A stretch of DNA of 62,988 nt from an uncultured Collinsella sp. (GCA_934654585.1 CAKUGF010000012.1:1-62988), one strand, 5' to 3'; positions 44,514 to 54,154 are shown, numbered from the stretch's first letter. Notes: a model not told the origin generated them from the sequence alone. Numbers and translations are program-made.

Positions 44514-47500
44514 ATGAACGCACACCGCTCACGGTCGCTGGGTACGGCGGCCCTGATCTTCATTTTGATTAGCCTTACCGCCGCGGTTTTTCACGGCGCA
44601 GCCCCCGTGCGCGCCGAGGATGCGACGACGCCGACGCCGATTGTGATTGATGGGACGACGGCGACGGTTGATGTCAAGCTGTATACCGATGAGCATCATA
44701 CTCAGGAGCTAGAAGGCGCCGTGACCTCTGTCTCAACCCTTTACGGGGCTTTCTCGGCAAATTTCAGGACTGGCGAGGCTCCTACGCCTGGGAACAATGT
44801 TGCCGTTTACAAGTTTCCTGACACCATAGCCGTCGCCGATAGCGCCGCTGTGGACCTTATGACGGGAACGGGCACCGATGCCGTAAAAGCTGGCACATGG
44901 GAGATTAAAAACAACAAGGCCATCTTTACGTTCGACAAGACGTGGCTCGAAAAAAACCCTGCGAACATTTATGTCGCGGCGAACTTCTCGTTCCAGCTTA
45001 AAAATAAGGACGTTGGTTCTGGTGATGTGACGCCTGTCGAGTTCCCCGGCAAGGGGAAGGTCGATATTTCCACCAAGGACGGAAACGTTAAGGGAGACAA
45101 GTCGGGTGTTTTCTCCCAGGGCTCCGACGGCGTGGCCAAGGTCACCTGGACTGTTAAACTCACTGTCGAGCCGTATGCCACGAACGTCAAGTTCACCGAT
45201 ACGTTAGGCGAGAACTTCAGCTTTGTGGAGGGCAGCTTCCTGCTCGATGGCAAGAAGCTCGACCCGCAGCCGACGGTCAACGATCAGACCGCGACCCTCG
45301 ACAGCTTGGGAAACCTTTCCAAGGGCGACCACACGATCACGTACGAAACGGTGTTGAAGAGCGGCGTCTCCGCGAATAACGGCGAGTTTATCGACAAACA
45401 GGACGCCTCCAAAAACACGGCAACGTGGGAGTGGGGCGGTACCAGTGACCGCCAGTATGGCACGGTCACGGCTGCCCCTAGTCAATTTCGTTATGACATG
45501 ATCAACAAGTCCAAAGGCTCAGGCAACCCGTCTGACATTAAGTGGACGGTCAAGCTCAACCAAGGCGAGCTCAAGGCCGACATGAGCGGCTATGTGTTCA
45601 CCGACACGCTGGACAATAAACAAATGTATACGGGGAATTACGCGGTATATAAAGGCGATTCTAGTTCGGCTCTTTATACCGACGTGATCGAAACGTCGCA
45701 GAAGTCCTTTAGCTTCAAGTTCCCGGCCGACCTTGCCGATAAGTACGCCACTTATCGCATCGAATATCACACCAAGATGAAGGACACGAATTCATATGAA
45801 ACGGTGAGCAACGAGGCGAAGATTGAGCACGAGGGCCGCGTATCAGGCACCAGCGGTAATACGTTTACGCCGCAGCTTGTCGGTAACTCTTTTGTTGTCA
45901 AGAGCCGTGTGGACTGGAGCACTGCTGCCACGGACGGCACGGCCACCTGGAAACTCGTCGTTGACCTACGCTCAATCGTGAATGCGTACAATCCTGATAG
46001 CGTTACCGTGTACGACACATTTCAGAGCGCTTTGAGTCAGACGCTCGGCCCTGTTCCCGAAAGCTACTCCATCAAAATCGGAGACGAGGAGCTGAAAAAG
46101 GGGCAAGACTGGAATTTCTGGAATAAGTACGATACATCTTCGATCGGCACCAAAAAGAACATCAACCTCGATATATACACCAAAAACGAAAAAGTTAAGA
46201 AAGCGCTTGAGCAGTCACGGTATGCGGAGATTACCTATAAAACGAAGACCGACGCTCTGCCGGGCTGGTACTCGAATTTCGCTGCCGTTGGAGTTCAAAA
46301 CTGGAAATCTTCCCTTACCGATGTAGTCACCTATGTCGTCAACAACGAGGCGCCTAGCCCCGCGGTGGAAAAGCCCGCCTCGGAAGCTGTCGCCAAATGG
46401 GACGAGAGCTTTGACTGGGGCAAGGTCGACGGCTCGAAGGAAAAGGGCGCTTGGGTTATCAACTGGACGGTCTATGCGAACCGCGCCTCTACGGTTGGCG
46501 AGGACTATTACGGCGCGACCAAGCTCAACGGCAATCCGCTTAATATCGTCGATACCCTTCCCGCTGGCATGAGCTATGTGCCTGGTTCTGCCAAATACTT
46601 GCTATATCAGAACCCGCACACGCCTCCGGTGGCGAACAACTACGGACGCGGTGATGGCGTAACGACGCTCCCGCAAGGTTATACGAATGGCAAGGATCTT
46701 ACGGGCGACCAAGTGAAGTCCGACGCTTCGTCGAATACTGTCACCTTCTCCATCCCCACAACAGAGTTTGGCGAATACGCTGGTTACGCCAAACTTACGT
46801 ATCAGACGGCGGTCAAGCGCGGCGAGCTCGACACTTCTAAGAACGAAGCGAAGTTCACCAACTCAGCCAGTGCTGAGTCAGGAAACAAGAAGTTCGACTC
46901 TGGCAGCGGCACTGTCACCATTAAGAACAATGTCGTTAAGAAGACCGGCGAGCAGGTCGCTAGCAGCAACCGTATCAAGTACACCATTCTGGTCAACGAG
47001 TCAGCTGTCGATCTTAAGAGTGGCACTGATGTCCTCGAGCTGGTCGACACCATGGACGCCAAGTGCACTTTGGTGCCGTCGACGCTTAAGGTCTATGGGC
47101 GCGTGGACAACGATTGGTCTGAGCTGGCCGACAAGGACTATTCGTCGGAGATGGAGCAGATTAATGACAAATCGGGCTCGCACACGAAGCTGACGCTTAA
47201 CGTGCCCGACGGCAAGTATCTCAAGGTCGAGTACGAGGTCATCCCGAGCGGAAATCCTGGCGACAAGGTTCCTCTTTCCAACACCGCCACGCTTACGGGG
47301 GTGAAGGACGGTTCTGCGACTGATGGTCAAACATGGACTGTCCAGAGTGCTTCTGCAACCGCGGGCGGCAACGGCTACGGCATCACGATGACCAAGTACG
47401 ACGCCCAGCAGGTCGGCGCACCGCTCGAGAGTGCGGAGTTTACGCTTTACAGTGTGGATATGGAGCAGGCCGCGGCATCGGGACTGGAGAATGCCAAGAC

Positions 47501-48260
47501 GCCATTCGGAACCGCCAAGACCGACATCAACGGCAAGATTTCGTTTGGCGCTGAAGGCAACGCAATGAGCAATTGCACGCTCTACCAGCTCGTGGAGACA
47601 AAGGCACCTGAGGGCTATGACACAGCGGAGTTCAAGTGGATCATGCTCAAGGGCAAAGCGAGTGACGAGGATTACCGAAACACGCTTGAAAAGGCAAAGT
47701 TCATCGTCGGCAACGCAGAGATTATCGGTGACGATAAGAAGGATGAGATTTGGGTCTATGACAACCGCTTGAAGGGCGCTGCGGAAATCAAGGCAAAGAA
47801 GGTGCTCCAAGGTGGAACCTTTAAGGCGGGACAGTTCTCATTTGCGCTTAAGGATGGCGACGGCAAGGTGATCCAGACGGCGACCAATGACGCCGATGGA
47901 AGCGTATCCTTCAGTGCCGATTACAACAAGGCCAACGAGTATCACTACACCATCTCCGAGGTCGTCCCCGAGGGCGCCGAGAACAATGTCAAGGATCACA
48001 TCACCTATGACACGACCGAGTACAAGGTCACGGTTAACGTGATCAACGGTACGAATCAGCTCGACACCACCGTCACTTATGGTGAGGGTTCCTCGACGCC
48101 ACCGACCTTTACCAATAAGTACTCGACCACGCTTCCCGAGGCGGGCGGGGCTGGTTTGACTATGACGTATCTGACTGGTGCTTCGATGCTGTGTTTTGCC
48201 GCGACGTGGATGCATGCTCGCCGCCATCGCGAGCTGGATCGAGGTGGTCGTCGTGAGTAA
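44514..48260 (+). CDS. sortase-anchored pilus tip/adhesin-like protein with LPEAG signal
   Basis: 1248 residues. Signal peptide 1-36 (ending PVRA), followed by several large beta-domains with recurring patterns of isopeptide-forming adhesin domains (ITYETVLKSG, YRIEYHTKM, EITYKTKT, KLTYQTAVKRGELD; 'FTDTL' and 'VDTLPAGMSYVPGS' stretches). Then come a Cna-B domain with E-box LYQLVETKAPEGYD, and a Spy0128/FctA-type domain (KKVLQGGTFKAGQFSFAL...YHYTISE). The sorting signal is LPEAG (1207-1211), with Ala instead of Thr, then a hydrophobic helix and an Arg-rich tail. ATG follows AGGGGA. The last domain order suggests a tip adhesin; ligand unknown. Confidence 0.85.
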   Translation: MNAHRSRSLGTAALIFILISLTAAVFHGAAPVRAEDATTPTPIVIDGTTATVDVKLYTDEHHTQELEGAVTSVSTLYGAFSANFRTGEAPTPGNNVAVYKFPDTIAVADSAAVDLMTGTGTDAVKAGTWEIKNNKAIFTFDKTWLEKNPANIYVAANFSFQLKNKDVGSGDVTPVEFPGKGKVDISTKDGNVKGDKSGVFSQGSDGVAKVTWTVKLTVEPYATNVKFTDTLGENFSFVEGSFLLDGKKLDPQPTVNDQTATLDSLGNLSKGDHTITYETVLKSGVSANNGEFIDKQDASKNTATWEWGGTSDRQYGTVTAAPSQFRYDMINKSKGSGNPSDIKWTVKLNQGELKADMSGYVFTDTLDNKQMYTGNYAVYKGDSSSALYTDVIETSQKSFSFKFPADLADKYATYRIEYHTKMKDTNSYETVSNEAKIEHEGRVSGTSGNTFTPQLVGNSFVVKSRVDWSTAATDGTATWKLVVDLRSIVNAYNPDSVTVYDTFQSALSQTLGPVPESYSIKIGDEELKKGQDWNFWNKYDTSSIGTKKNINLDIYTKNEKVKKALEQSRYAEITYKTKTDALPGWYSNFAAVGVQNWKSSLTDVVTYVVNNEAPSPAVEKPASEAVAKWDESFDWGKVDGSKEKGAWVINWTVYANRASTVGEDYYGATKLNGNPLNIVDTLPAGMSYVPGSAKYLLYQNPHTPPVANNYGRGDGVTTLPQGYTNGKDLTGDQVKSDASSNTVTFSIPTTEFGEYAGYAKLTYQTAVKRGELDTSKNEAKFTNSASAESGNKKFDSGSGTVTIKNNVVKKTGEQVASSNRIKYTILVNESAVDLKSGTDVLELVDTMDAKCTLVPSTLKVYGRVDNDWSELADKDYSSEMEQINDKSGSHTKLTLNVPDGKYLKVEYEVIPSGNPGDKVPLSNTATLTGVKDGSATDGQTWTVQSASATAGGNGYGITMTKYDAQQVGAPLESAEFTLYSVDMEQAAASGLENAKTPFGTAKTDINGKISFGAEGNAMSNCTLYQLVETKAPEGYDTAEFKWIMLKGKASDEDYRNTLEKAKFIVGNAEIIGDDKKDEIWVYDNRLKGAAEIKAKKVLQGGTFKAGQFSFALKDGDGKVIQTATNDADGSVSFSADYNKANEYHYTISEVVPEGAENNVKDHITYDTTEYKVTVNVINGTNQLDTTVTYGEGSSTPPTFTNKYSTTLPEAGGAGLTMTYLTGASMLCFAATWMHARRHRELDRGGRRE

Positions 48261-49899
48261 ATCGCTCCGTCATATGTTGACCGTCGTGGTGATGGTTGTG
48301 GCCGCCGTCTTTTCTTTCGCGATTGCCCCTGGGGCGGCCCGCGCCGCCGACACCGGAGCCATTACGGTGGACGGTACAGTTGCGACGCGGTATGACGCGT
48401 ATCAGCTCTTTTCGGCGACCGTTATTGACGACGTCGATGCCGACCAAAAGGTCGCAACTGACATAACGTGGGTAAATGACGCCGTTCGCCAAGCTGTTCT
48501 CCCTGTGCTTCATGATGCGGGGCTTGATGGCTCGGCATCGACGGCGCAAGAGGCTGCCGAATGGATGAATGCCGACGGACACATGACGACTGCGCTGACG
48601 GCAAAGCTTGCCCGCGTGATTGTCAAAGCAGACGCCGAGCCCGTGGCCCTTAACGCGGGCACGGCGGCCGAGCTGCCCTGCGGCTACTGGCTCATCGTCG
48701 CCGACGACGACGCCATCGCCCAGGGCGAGGCCGGCACCGCGCCGATCATGGCCCTGGTCGGCGGCAGCGCCGTCACCGTCAAGCCCAAGGCCGCGACGCC
48801 CAAGGTGGCCAAGCACGTGCTGGAGGACAGCGCGGCAGCCTGGGGCAAGGCCGCCGACGCCACGGTCGCCGACGACCTGTACTGGCGCCTCTCGGCCACG
48901 GTCCCGGCAGGGCTTTCCGCCGACGACGCCTACGCGGTGCAGTTCGTCGACACCATGAGCGCGGGACTCGACCCCTCCAAGGTCGCCGCGAGCATGCATG
49001 TGTACGTGGCGGCGGGGGCCGAGGGCGGCTTCGACGCCGTCCCGGCCGGCAAGGACGGACGCGCCGGCACCGAGCCCGCCAAGGGCTGGACCGACATCAC
49101 GGCCCAGTGCGGGGTCTCGGTCGAGGGGAGCTCCTTCACCGTGCGTACCGGCGACCTGATCGCCGCGCTCGGCGGGGCCGACGCCTTCGCCGTGGGCGCC
49201 CGCGTGGTCGCCGTGTACAACGCGCCGCTCAACAGCGCATGCAACCACGGCATCGCCAAGGGCAACCCCAACGAGGTCTACCTGCGCTACCCGCGCTCTC
49301 CCTTCGCCGACCAGTCCGGCGACGCCGGCTTCACCCACACGCCGAGCGATGACGCGACGGCCTACACCTGGGGGCTCAGCCTTATCAAGCGTTCGAGCTC
49401 TGATGACAAGCCCCTTGCGGGCGTTAAGCTGAGCATCACTGATGACCGCGGTCGCACGCTGGCGGCCGACGGTACGTGGACGACGGATGTCGATGCGTGT
49501 GTCGTGTCTGGCGAAGATGGACGCGTGGAACTGAGTGGCGTGGACGCGGGCGTCTATACCGTCGAGGAGGTAGCGGCGCCCAAGGGTTACACCGCCTTTG
49601 AGGGTAAACGAACGGTGACGGTTGCGGCCGATGGCCTGGACGTCAAACAGGTAGCCGCCGCGAAGCCCGAGGTAACCGTATCGGCCGAAAGCCCTCTGCG
49701 GGTTGATGCCGCCGATGCCGGGACGGGTTCGATCGAGCTGTCGGTGCTCAACACCCCAAGTAAAGAAGCAAGTCGAGGCTTTATGCCCTCGACGGGAGAT
49801 AGAACGTTGGTGCTGGTGGCGGCTTTGGCTGCCATCGGGGTGGCGGCTATTGTCGCCGCGCTCGTCATCAAGCGGGGAGGAGGTCGCCGTGATAAATAA
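48253..49899 (+). CDS. pilin-like sortase substrate with MPSTG signal, mosaic gene
   Basis: 548 residues: signal peptide (about 1-33), N-terminal pilin domain (YDAYQLFSATVIDD), a central isopeptide-type D2 domain preceded by TVKPKAATPK (a Lys-containing pilin-motif-like stretch), and a Cna-B domain with E-box YTVEEVAAPKGY. Sorting signal MPSTG (511-515), membrane helix, GGGRRDK tail. The open frame extends upstream, but the GTG at 48253 with GAGGTGG spacing is the likely start, overlapping the previous stop. Bases about 48650-49375 are markedly richer in GC than both flanks, with G/C in almost all third positions, suggesting segment exchange. Probably a basal or minor pilin. Confidence 0.85.
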   Translation: MSKSLRHMLTVVVMVVAAVFSFAIAPGAARAADTGAITVDGTVATRYDAYQLFSATVIDDVDADQKVATDITWVNDAVRQAVLPVLHDAGLDGSASTAQEAAEWMNADGHMTTALTAKLARVIVKADAEPVALNAGTAAELPCGYWLIVADDDAIAQGEAGTAPIMALVGGSAVTVKPKAATPKVAKHVLEDSAAAWGKAADATVADDLYWRLSATVPAGLSADDAYAVQFVDTMSAGLDPSKVAASMHVYVAAGAEGGFDAVPAGKDGRAGTEPAKGWTDITAQCGVSVEGSSFTVRTGDLIAALGGADAFAVGARVVAVYNAPLNSACNHGIAKGNPNEVYLRYPRSPFADQSGDAGFTHTPSDDATAYTWGLSLIKRSSSDDKPLAGVKLSITDDRGRTLAADGTWTTDVDACVVSGEDGRVELSGVDAGVYTVEEVAAPKGYTAFEGKRTVTVAADGLDVKQVAAAKPEVTVSAESPLRVDAADAGTGSIELSVLNTPSKEASRGFMPSTGDRTLVLVAALAAIGVAAIVAALVIKRGGGRRDK

Positions 49900-50015
49900 T
49901 TGTCCCCCCTGCCCAGTGGCGTACTGCCTCCGTAGCGATTTGGACGCAGGGATATAACCTGCCGACTTTTGGCATCGACAAGTTTTAAAGCAACCTCCAA
50001 GAAAGAGGTCCAAAC

Positions 50016-51779
50016 ATGAAGACAACCAAAAACATCGCCCGCCTGGCAGTAACCGCCGGCCTAACCGCAGCCCTGAGCTTCGGTGGAGTGGTGGCACCCG
50101 TGACCATGGCGTTTGCAGCCGAGGGCTCAACCGTAACGTTTGAGGATGCCGATTACGCAACGACCACGACTTACAAAGGTATCCAGATTTTCAAGGCGAA
50201 GGTGACCACGAGCAACGGGGCCACGACATTAAGTAACATCGAGTGGGGCAGCGACATCGTCAAGACTGCTGTAGTAGACGCAATCAAAGCGAAGGACAAA
50301 ACCTACAACAGTGAGAATGCGCAGGATGCCGCCGACTGGCTGAATGAATACGCCAAGGTTACTAGGAACGACTCAAAGGTTGCGAGCGATAACGTTCTGA
50401 GCACAATCGCCGCCAATCTTGATAGTAAAGGCGGCTGGGTGACTTCGAATAACGCGTCTCTTTCTGGCCTCGGGGCCGGGTACTGGCTGTTCCTCACCGC
50501 TTCCGCTAGCAAGCCCGACGGCAAGTCGACCGATACGTTCACCTCTCCTGTGTACGCCGCGATTGACGGAACTAGCACAACGACCGTCAAGCCTAAGAAG
50601 AACATCCCCACGGTCGAGAAGAAGATCCTCGATGATGCAGACGCTACCGTTGCGGATATCAAGGCCTCCGATAAATGGAGGGACGTTGCTGATTCTCAGA
50701 TCGGTCAGGAAGTGAACTACAAGCTCACCGGCACGATTGCAAGCAACTACGCCACGTTCGACACGTATGCCTATAAGTTCACCGACGTGCTTTCCTCTGG
50801 TCTCGACTACATCGATGGCTCGGTTGAGGTGTATGCGCTTAAGGGCAGTACTTACACCAAGATTGACGCGAGTAAGTACGATGTGGCCTGGGCAAACAAC
50901 ACTCTGACGGTTGACTTCAAGGTCGACGGCACCAAGAAGGGCCTCAAGGACGTTGACGGCGTGACTGCAGACACCCAGATCGTCGTCTTCTACAGGGCCA
51001 AGCTCAACGGCAGCGCCGTGATCGGCAACGCTGCCGAGAACAAAAAGGGCGGCAACCCCAACACCGTTAAACTTGAGTACTCCAACAACCCGTTTGTCGA
51101 GGGCACGGGCGAGACGATCGAGGACACCGTCGCTGACTTCGCATTCAAGCTCAACCTCAACAAGGTCGACCAGGGTACCGAAAAGGGCCTCGCGGGCGCC
51201 GTCTTCACCGTCCAGTCCGCCGACTCGAACACCGCGGGACAGTACGTTGCCTCGAAGGACGCTGCAGGCGTCGTTGCGGGCCAGCTCGTGACCGTGAAGG
51301 TTGACGACGCTAATCAGCTTCCCGCTTACGTGAAGTTCACGTCCGACAAAGACGGCAAAATCCCCGTCTCCGGTCTCGACGCCGGCTCCTACAAGGTGAC
51401 CGAGGTCCAAACCCCCGACGATACCAAGTACACCAAGGCAAACCCCTTCACCTTCACCATCACCCCGGACTATGACCAGACGACGATGAGGGTGTCGAGC
51501 CTTACGGCGAAAGTCTCCGAGGACGACGAGAATCGCACCGACATCGCTTTCGGCACGCTCGACGGCACTGCCGGCGACAACAAGCTGACCGGCACGGATG
51601 GCACCAACGCTGACGCCGGCGAGGTCACCATCAACGTCGGCAACGCCAAGTCCGTCGGTCTCCCACTCACCGGTCTCAACGGTATGACGTTCACTTGGAT
51701 CGCTGGTGGCGCGGTGCTGTGCATTGGTGTGGAGCACCTCATCCGCAGCCGTAAGCGTGACGAGGGCTCTGAGGAGTAA
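50016..51779 (+). CDS. major pilin-like protein with LPLTG signal
   Basis: 587 residues. Signal peptide ends at about residue 35 (TMAFAAEG). The N-terminal domain (YKGIQIFKAKV...LNEYAKV) is homologous in layout to that of the preceding protein. Then come VKPKKNIPTVEKKI, matching the Lys-containing position used by pilin motifs for polymerisation, a D2 isopeptide domain (YAYKFTDVLSSGLDY...GGNPNTVKLEYSNNP) and a Cna-B domain with SYKVTEVQTPDD as E-box. LPLTG lies at 549-553, then a hydrophobic helix and the tail RSRKRDEGSEE. ATG follows AAAGAGG. Domain order equals backbone pilins of actinobacteria and streptococci, so a shaft subunit is likely. No sortase C gene follows. Confidence 0.88.
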   Translation: MKTTKNIARLAVTAGLTAALSFGGVVAPVTMAFAAEGSTVTFEDADYATTTTYKGIQIFKAKVTTSNGATTLSNIEWGSDIVKTAVVDAIKAKDKTYNSENAQDAADWLNEYAKVTRNDSKVASDNVLSTIAANLDSKGGWVTSNNASLSGLGAGYWLFLTASASKPDGKSTDTFTSPVYAAIDGTSTTTVKPKKNIPTVEKKILDDADATVADIKASDKWRDVADSQIGQEVNYKLTGTIASNYATFDTYAYKFTDVLSSGLDYIDGSVEVYALKGSTYTKIDASKYDVAWANNTLTVDFKVDGTKKGLKDVDGVTADTQIVVFYRAKLNGSAVIGNAAENKKGGNPNTVKLEYSNNPFVEGTGETIEDTVADFAFKLNLNKVDQGTEKGLAGAVFTVQSADSNTAGQYVASKDAAGVVAGQLVTVKVDDANQLPAYVKFTSDKDGKIPVSGLDAGSYKVTEVQTPDDTKYTKANPFTFTITPDYDQTTMRVSSLTAKVSEDDENRTDIAFGTLDGTAGDNKLTGTDGTNADAGEVTINVGNAKSVGLPLTGLNGMTFTWIAGGAVLCIGVEHLIRSRKRDEGSEE

Positions 51780-51813
51780 CCGTTCGTCTCGACCGTCAAC
51801 ACGAGACATGAAA

Positions 51814-51856
51814 AAGCGGGGCACCCGGTCGTGTGATCGGGTGCCCCGCTTCGTTT
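51814..51856 (+). terminator. terminator of the pilin-like operon
   Basis: 14-bp perfect stem AAGCGGGGCACCCG / CGGGTGCCCCGCTT, followed by CGTTTGTT; on the minus strand the stem is followed by TTTC. Confidence 0.85.
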
Positions 51857-51859
51857 GTT

Positions 51860-51888
51860 GGTGCAAAGTAACCTGACCCCTTTGCACC
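51860..51888. repeat. 29-bp hairpin repeat, right copy
   Basis: GGTGCAAA...TTTGCACC enclosing GTAACCTGACCCC; inverted relative to the copy at 44153-44181. It is immediately followed by a second small palindrome (CCACAAAGG at 51890-51898 / CCTTTGTGG at 51908-51916) with the related core TGGCCCC. Confidence 0.75.
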
Positions 51889-51926
51889 ACCACAAAGGTG
51901 CCTGGCCCCTTTGTGGTGGTTGGCGG

Positions 51927-53072
51927 CTAGGCGGCGGGGAGTCCCGGATTATTGGCGGACTGCTGCGGTTTGAGGTGGGCGTTGCGCCAGATGATCTGGA
52001 TAACGTAGCCGAGCATAAAGACAAAGGCCACGCCGCTGATAAAGTCGCCGATGAGGGGAAGTCCCGTGAGGGCGCCTGCGGCGATACCGCCCACGGCGGC
52101 CATGGCGTAGCGGTTCTGGTTGTGTCCGACCATGCGCGCAATAGCGCAGCCCGCAAAAGCGGTGGAGACCAGTACGATGCCAATCACAGCGCACAGGAGG
52201 GCTCCGGCGAGCGATAGCCCGGCGATCGAGATGATCAGCAACAGAACGGCGGGGACGATAGCAACCGTGCCGACAAGACCACTCACCCACAGGGGCGTGG
52301 GACGTTGATGGAGCATGCCGGCAGCGCTGGCGGTCGCACGCGGAAAGGCGAGCTCGAGCAACAGGGCGACAAAGCAGGCGGAAAGCGCCGCGATGACGAT
52401 GCCGCCGATGGTGTCGTTAATCGTAGAGGTGTTCTCATTCTCGGTGCGGTCGATCTTGAGGGCTCCGACCTCGGCTCCTGCGGCGCGCTCGGGATCCTCG
52501 GAAACATGCGCGTTCACGGTGCCGGTGATGTGCGCGTTTTTACCCAAGATGAGCTTGTCGGCCCAGACCTCAACATCGCCGTCGACGGTGCCATCGATGG
52601 TCACGGTGTCGCCCGCGAGCGCTGCCGACTTGGTAGAGCCGCGCAGGGCAACCGTCTCGCCTATCGCATAGAAGCAGTTGGCGGTGCTGTCGGAATTGAG
52701 CACGACATGCTGACCGACGACCGTGACGCTGCCATCAACCGTAGTCTTGGCAATGTCGATGGTGCGCGCCGCAAGACGAATAGCGCCGCCCACCGTGCAG
52801 TCGCGAATTGAGAGGGTATCGCCCGCGGCGATGATATCGCGGTCGATGGAGGCGTCATCGAGGTCGAGGTTTTGGCCCGCCCAGTACAAGTCGCCTTCGA
52901 CGCCAGACGGGGTGGAGTCTTCGTCGGTCGCGAGAACATTGCCTGCGGTATCCGTGCCGGCAAAAGCTGCGGCGGGAAGGACGGCAAGTGTCAGCGCGAT
53001 GAGGGCGAGGGCGACAAAGAGGTGGCTCCGTGCTTTATGACGGCGCGTCGGCGGGAATTGATTGCAAGGCAT
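51927..53072 (-). CDS. exported bactofilin-like beta-repeat domain fused to four-helix membrane region
   Basis: 381 residues. Signal peptide (about 1-38, ending AAAFA), then residues 45-200 with many short repeats of beta-helix/bactofilin character (DLYWAGQNLDLDDASIDRDIIAAGDTLSI; GTVDGDVEVWADKLILGKNAHITGTVNAHV). A linker and four hydrophobic helices (about 215-365) follow, with short polar connections and a polar C-terminus. Bactofilins are normally cytosolic, but here the beta-domain precedes the membrane region after a signal peptide, so it should be outside. The ATG at 53072 has GAAGGA at 7 nt; the longer frame is rejected. Runs towards the pilin operon. A role as an envelope scaffold is inference. 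Confidence 0.78.
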   Translation of the reverse strand: MPCNQFPPTRRHKARSHLFVALALIALTLAVLPAAAFAGTDTAGNVLATDEDSTPSGVEGDLYWAGQNLDLDDASIDRDIIAAGDTLSIRDCTVGGAIRLAARTIDIAKTTVDGSVTVVGQHVVLNSDSTANCFYAIGETVALRGSTKSAALAGDTVTIDGTVDGDVEVWADKLILGKNAHITGTVNAHVSEDPERAAGAEVGALKIDRTENENTSTINDTIGGIVIAALSACFVALLLELAFPRATASAAGMLHQRPTPLWVSGLVGTVAIVPAVLLLIISIAGLSLAGALLCAVIGIVLVSTAFAGCAIARMVGHNQNRYAMAAVGGIAAGALTGLPLIGDFISGVAFVFMLGYVIQIIWRNAHLKPQQSANNPGLPAA

Positions 53073-53178
53073 GGTGAATCCTTCGTTAGGTGCTCGACAT
53101 GTACCTAACAGGGTACCCAACGCGCGGGCGCTCTAAAAGAACCTCTCGGTTGCATTTCGAAGGATGGGCCCTTGTCAT

Positions 53179-53868
53179 CTACTTTTTACGATGCATAAAG
53201 CGTGCGATGTCTTCCTCGGTAGGACTTTTGATGTCAAAGCGCAGTGACAGCCAGCGCAGCCCCATGGTCACCGCGACGCACACGACCAACGCGGTGATGT
53301 TGCTGACGAGGCCGCTCATAACGAGGCATACATAGCTCGCCGACCCGGCGATGGCCGCGATGGCGTAGAAATTTGTGCGCTGGAAAATACCCGGCACCAC
53401 GCCCATAAAGCTATCGCGCAGCATGCCGCCACCCACTGCGGTGAAAAAGCCCATCATGATACAAACCGCCGGCGCAAATCCGTAGACCAGGGCCTTGTCC
53501 GCTCCGGTGGCAGCGTAGATGCCGACCGAGATGATGTCGAGCAGCGGAATGAGCTTTTCGGGCTTATCGACGATTGCGGGGAAGATGTAGATGATGGCCG
53601 CCGTGGAAATGGAGAGCGGCAGGGCCATGGGCTGGTTGAGAATATAGACGTTGCCCACCTGGAGTGTCATGTCGCGCAGAAGGCCGCCGCCGAGGCCGCA
53701 GACGACGGCGAGTGCGACCGCGCCCACCAGGTCGAGTTTGTGCTCGCGTGCGACCAACACGCCCGAGATCGAAGCCGCGACGACGGCGAACATCTCGAGC
53801 CAAAACGGGATGGCGACCATGGCATCCGAGGCATGTGCGGTAACAGTCATAGCGGCGACAACGGGCAA
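53179..53868 (-). CDS. TRIC/UPF0126-family membrane protein (YicG-like)
   Basis: 229 residues and about seven transmembrane helices. The duplicated UPF0126 units each contain a glycine-rich GGGLLRDM or GGGMLRDS motif at the membrane, typical of bacterial TRIC-type cation channels. A TTG at 53868 has AAGGA at 7 nt, while the ATG at 53850 has no clear SD, so the TTG is preferred. Homotrimeric cation channel activity is known for relatives; YicG has also been linked to glycine uptake. The gene is probably monocistronic; the promoter region upstream contains the left inverted repeat at 53981. Confidence 0.88.
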   Translation of the reverse strand: MPVVAAMTVTAHASDAMVAIPFWLEMFAVVAASISGVLVAREHKLDLVGAVALAVVCGLGGGLLRDMTLQVGNVYILNQPMALPLSISTAAIIYIFPAIVDKPEKLIPLLDIISVGIYAATGADKALVYGFAPAVCIMMGFFTAVGGGMLRDSFMGVVPGIFQRTNFYAIAAIAGSASYVCLVMSGLVSNITALVVCVAVTMGLRWLSLRFDIKSPTEEDIARFMHRKK

Positions 53869-53980
53869 GATGGGGTCCTTTGAGTTGTTGGTTTAGGCAA
53901 TGCCCGTACATAGTACATGGTTGTCGGGTGTCATGACCCCATTCCTCGGCAAACGGTCGGCAGCGGATGCTGGCGTAGGG

Positions 53981-54052
53981 TCCAAAACATGTACGCCACC
54001 CTCCAAAAACGACATTATTTGACATCTTTGGAGGGTGACGTACACGTTTGGA
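53981..54052. repeat. 72-bp hairpin repeat, left copy (inverted)
   Basis: Self-complementary arms TGTACGCCACCCTCCAAA (53990-54007) and TTTGGAGGGTGACGTACA (54027-54044), extending outward through TCCAAAA/GTTTGGA. The reverse complement of the element at 55183-55254 matches almost base for base, and identity continues inward through GATTGAGC. About 80 bp separate it from the nuclease-like gene. Confidence 0.88.
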
Positions 54053-54154
54053 TTGAGCCCACGGCATGCGTGAGTCGATTTACTCGCATCCAGTATATTT
54101 TCCCACTTCAACGGACATAAGAGTTGAGTATTGGCTCAAAGCGAGAGGTCCTCA

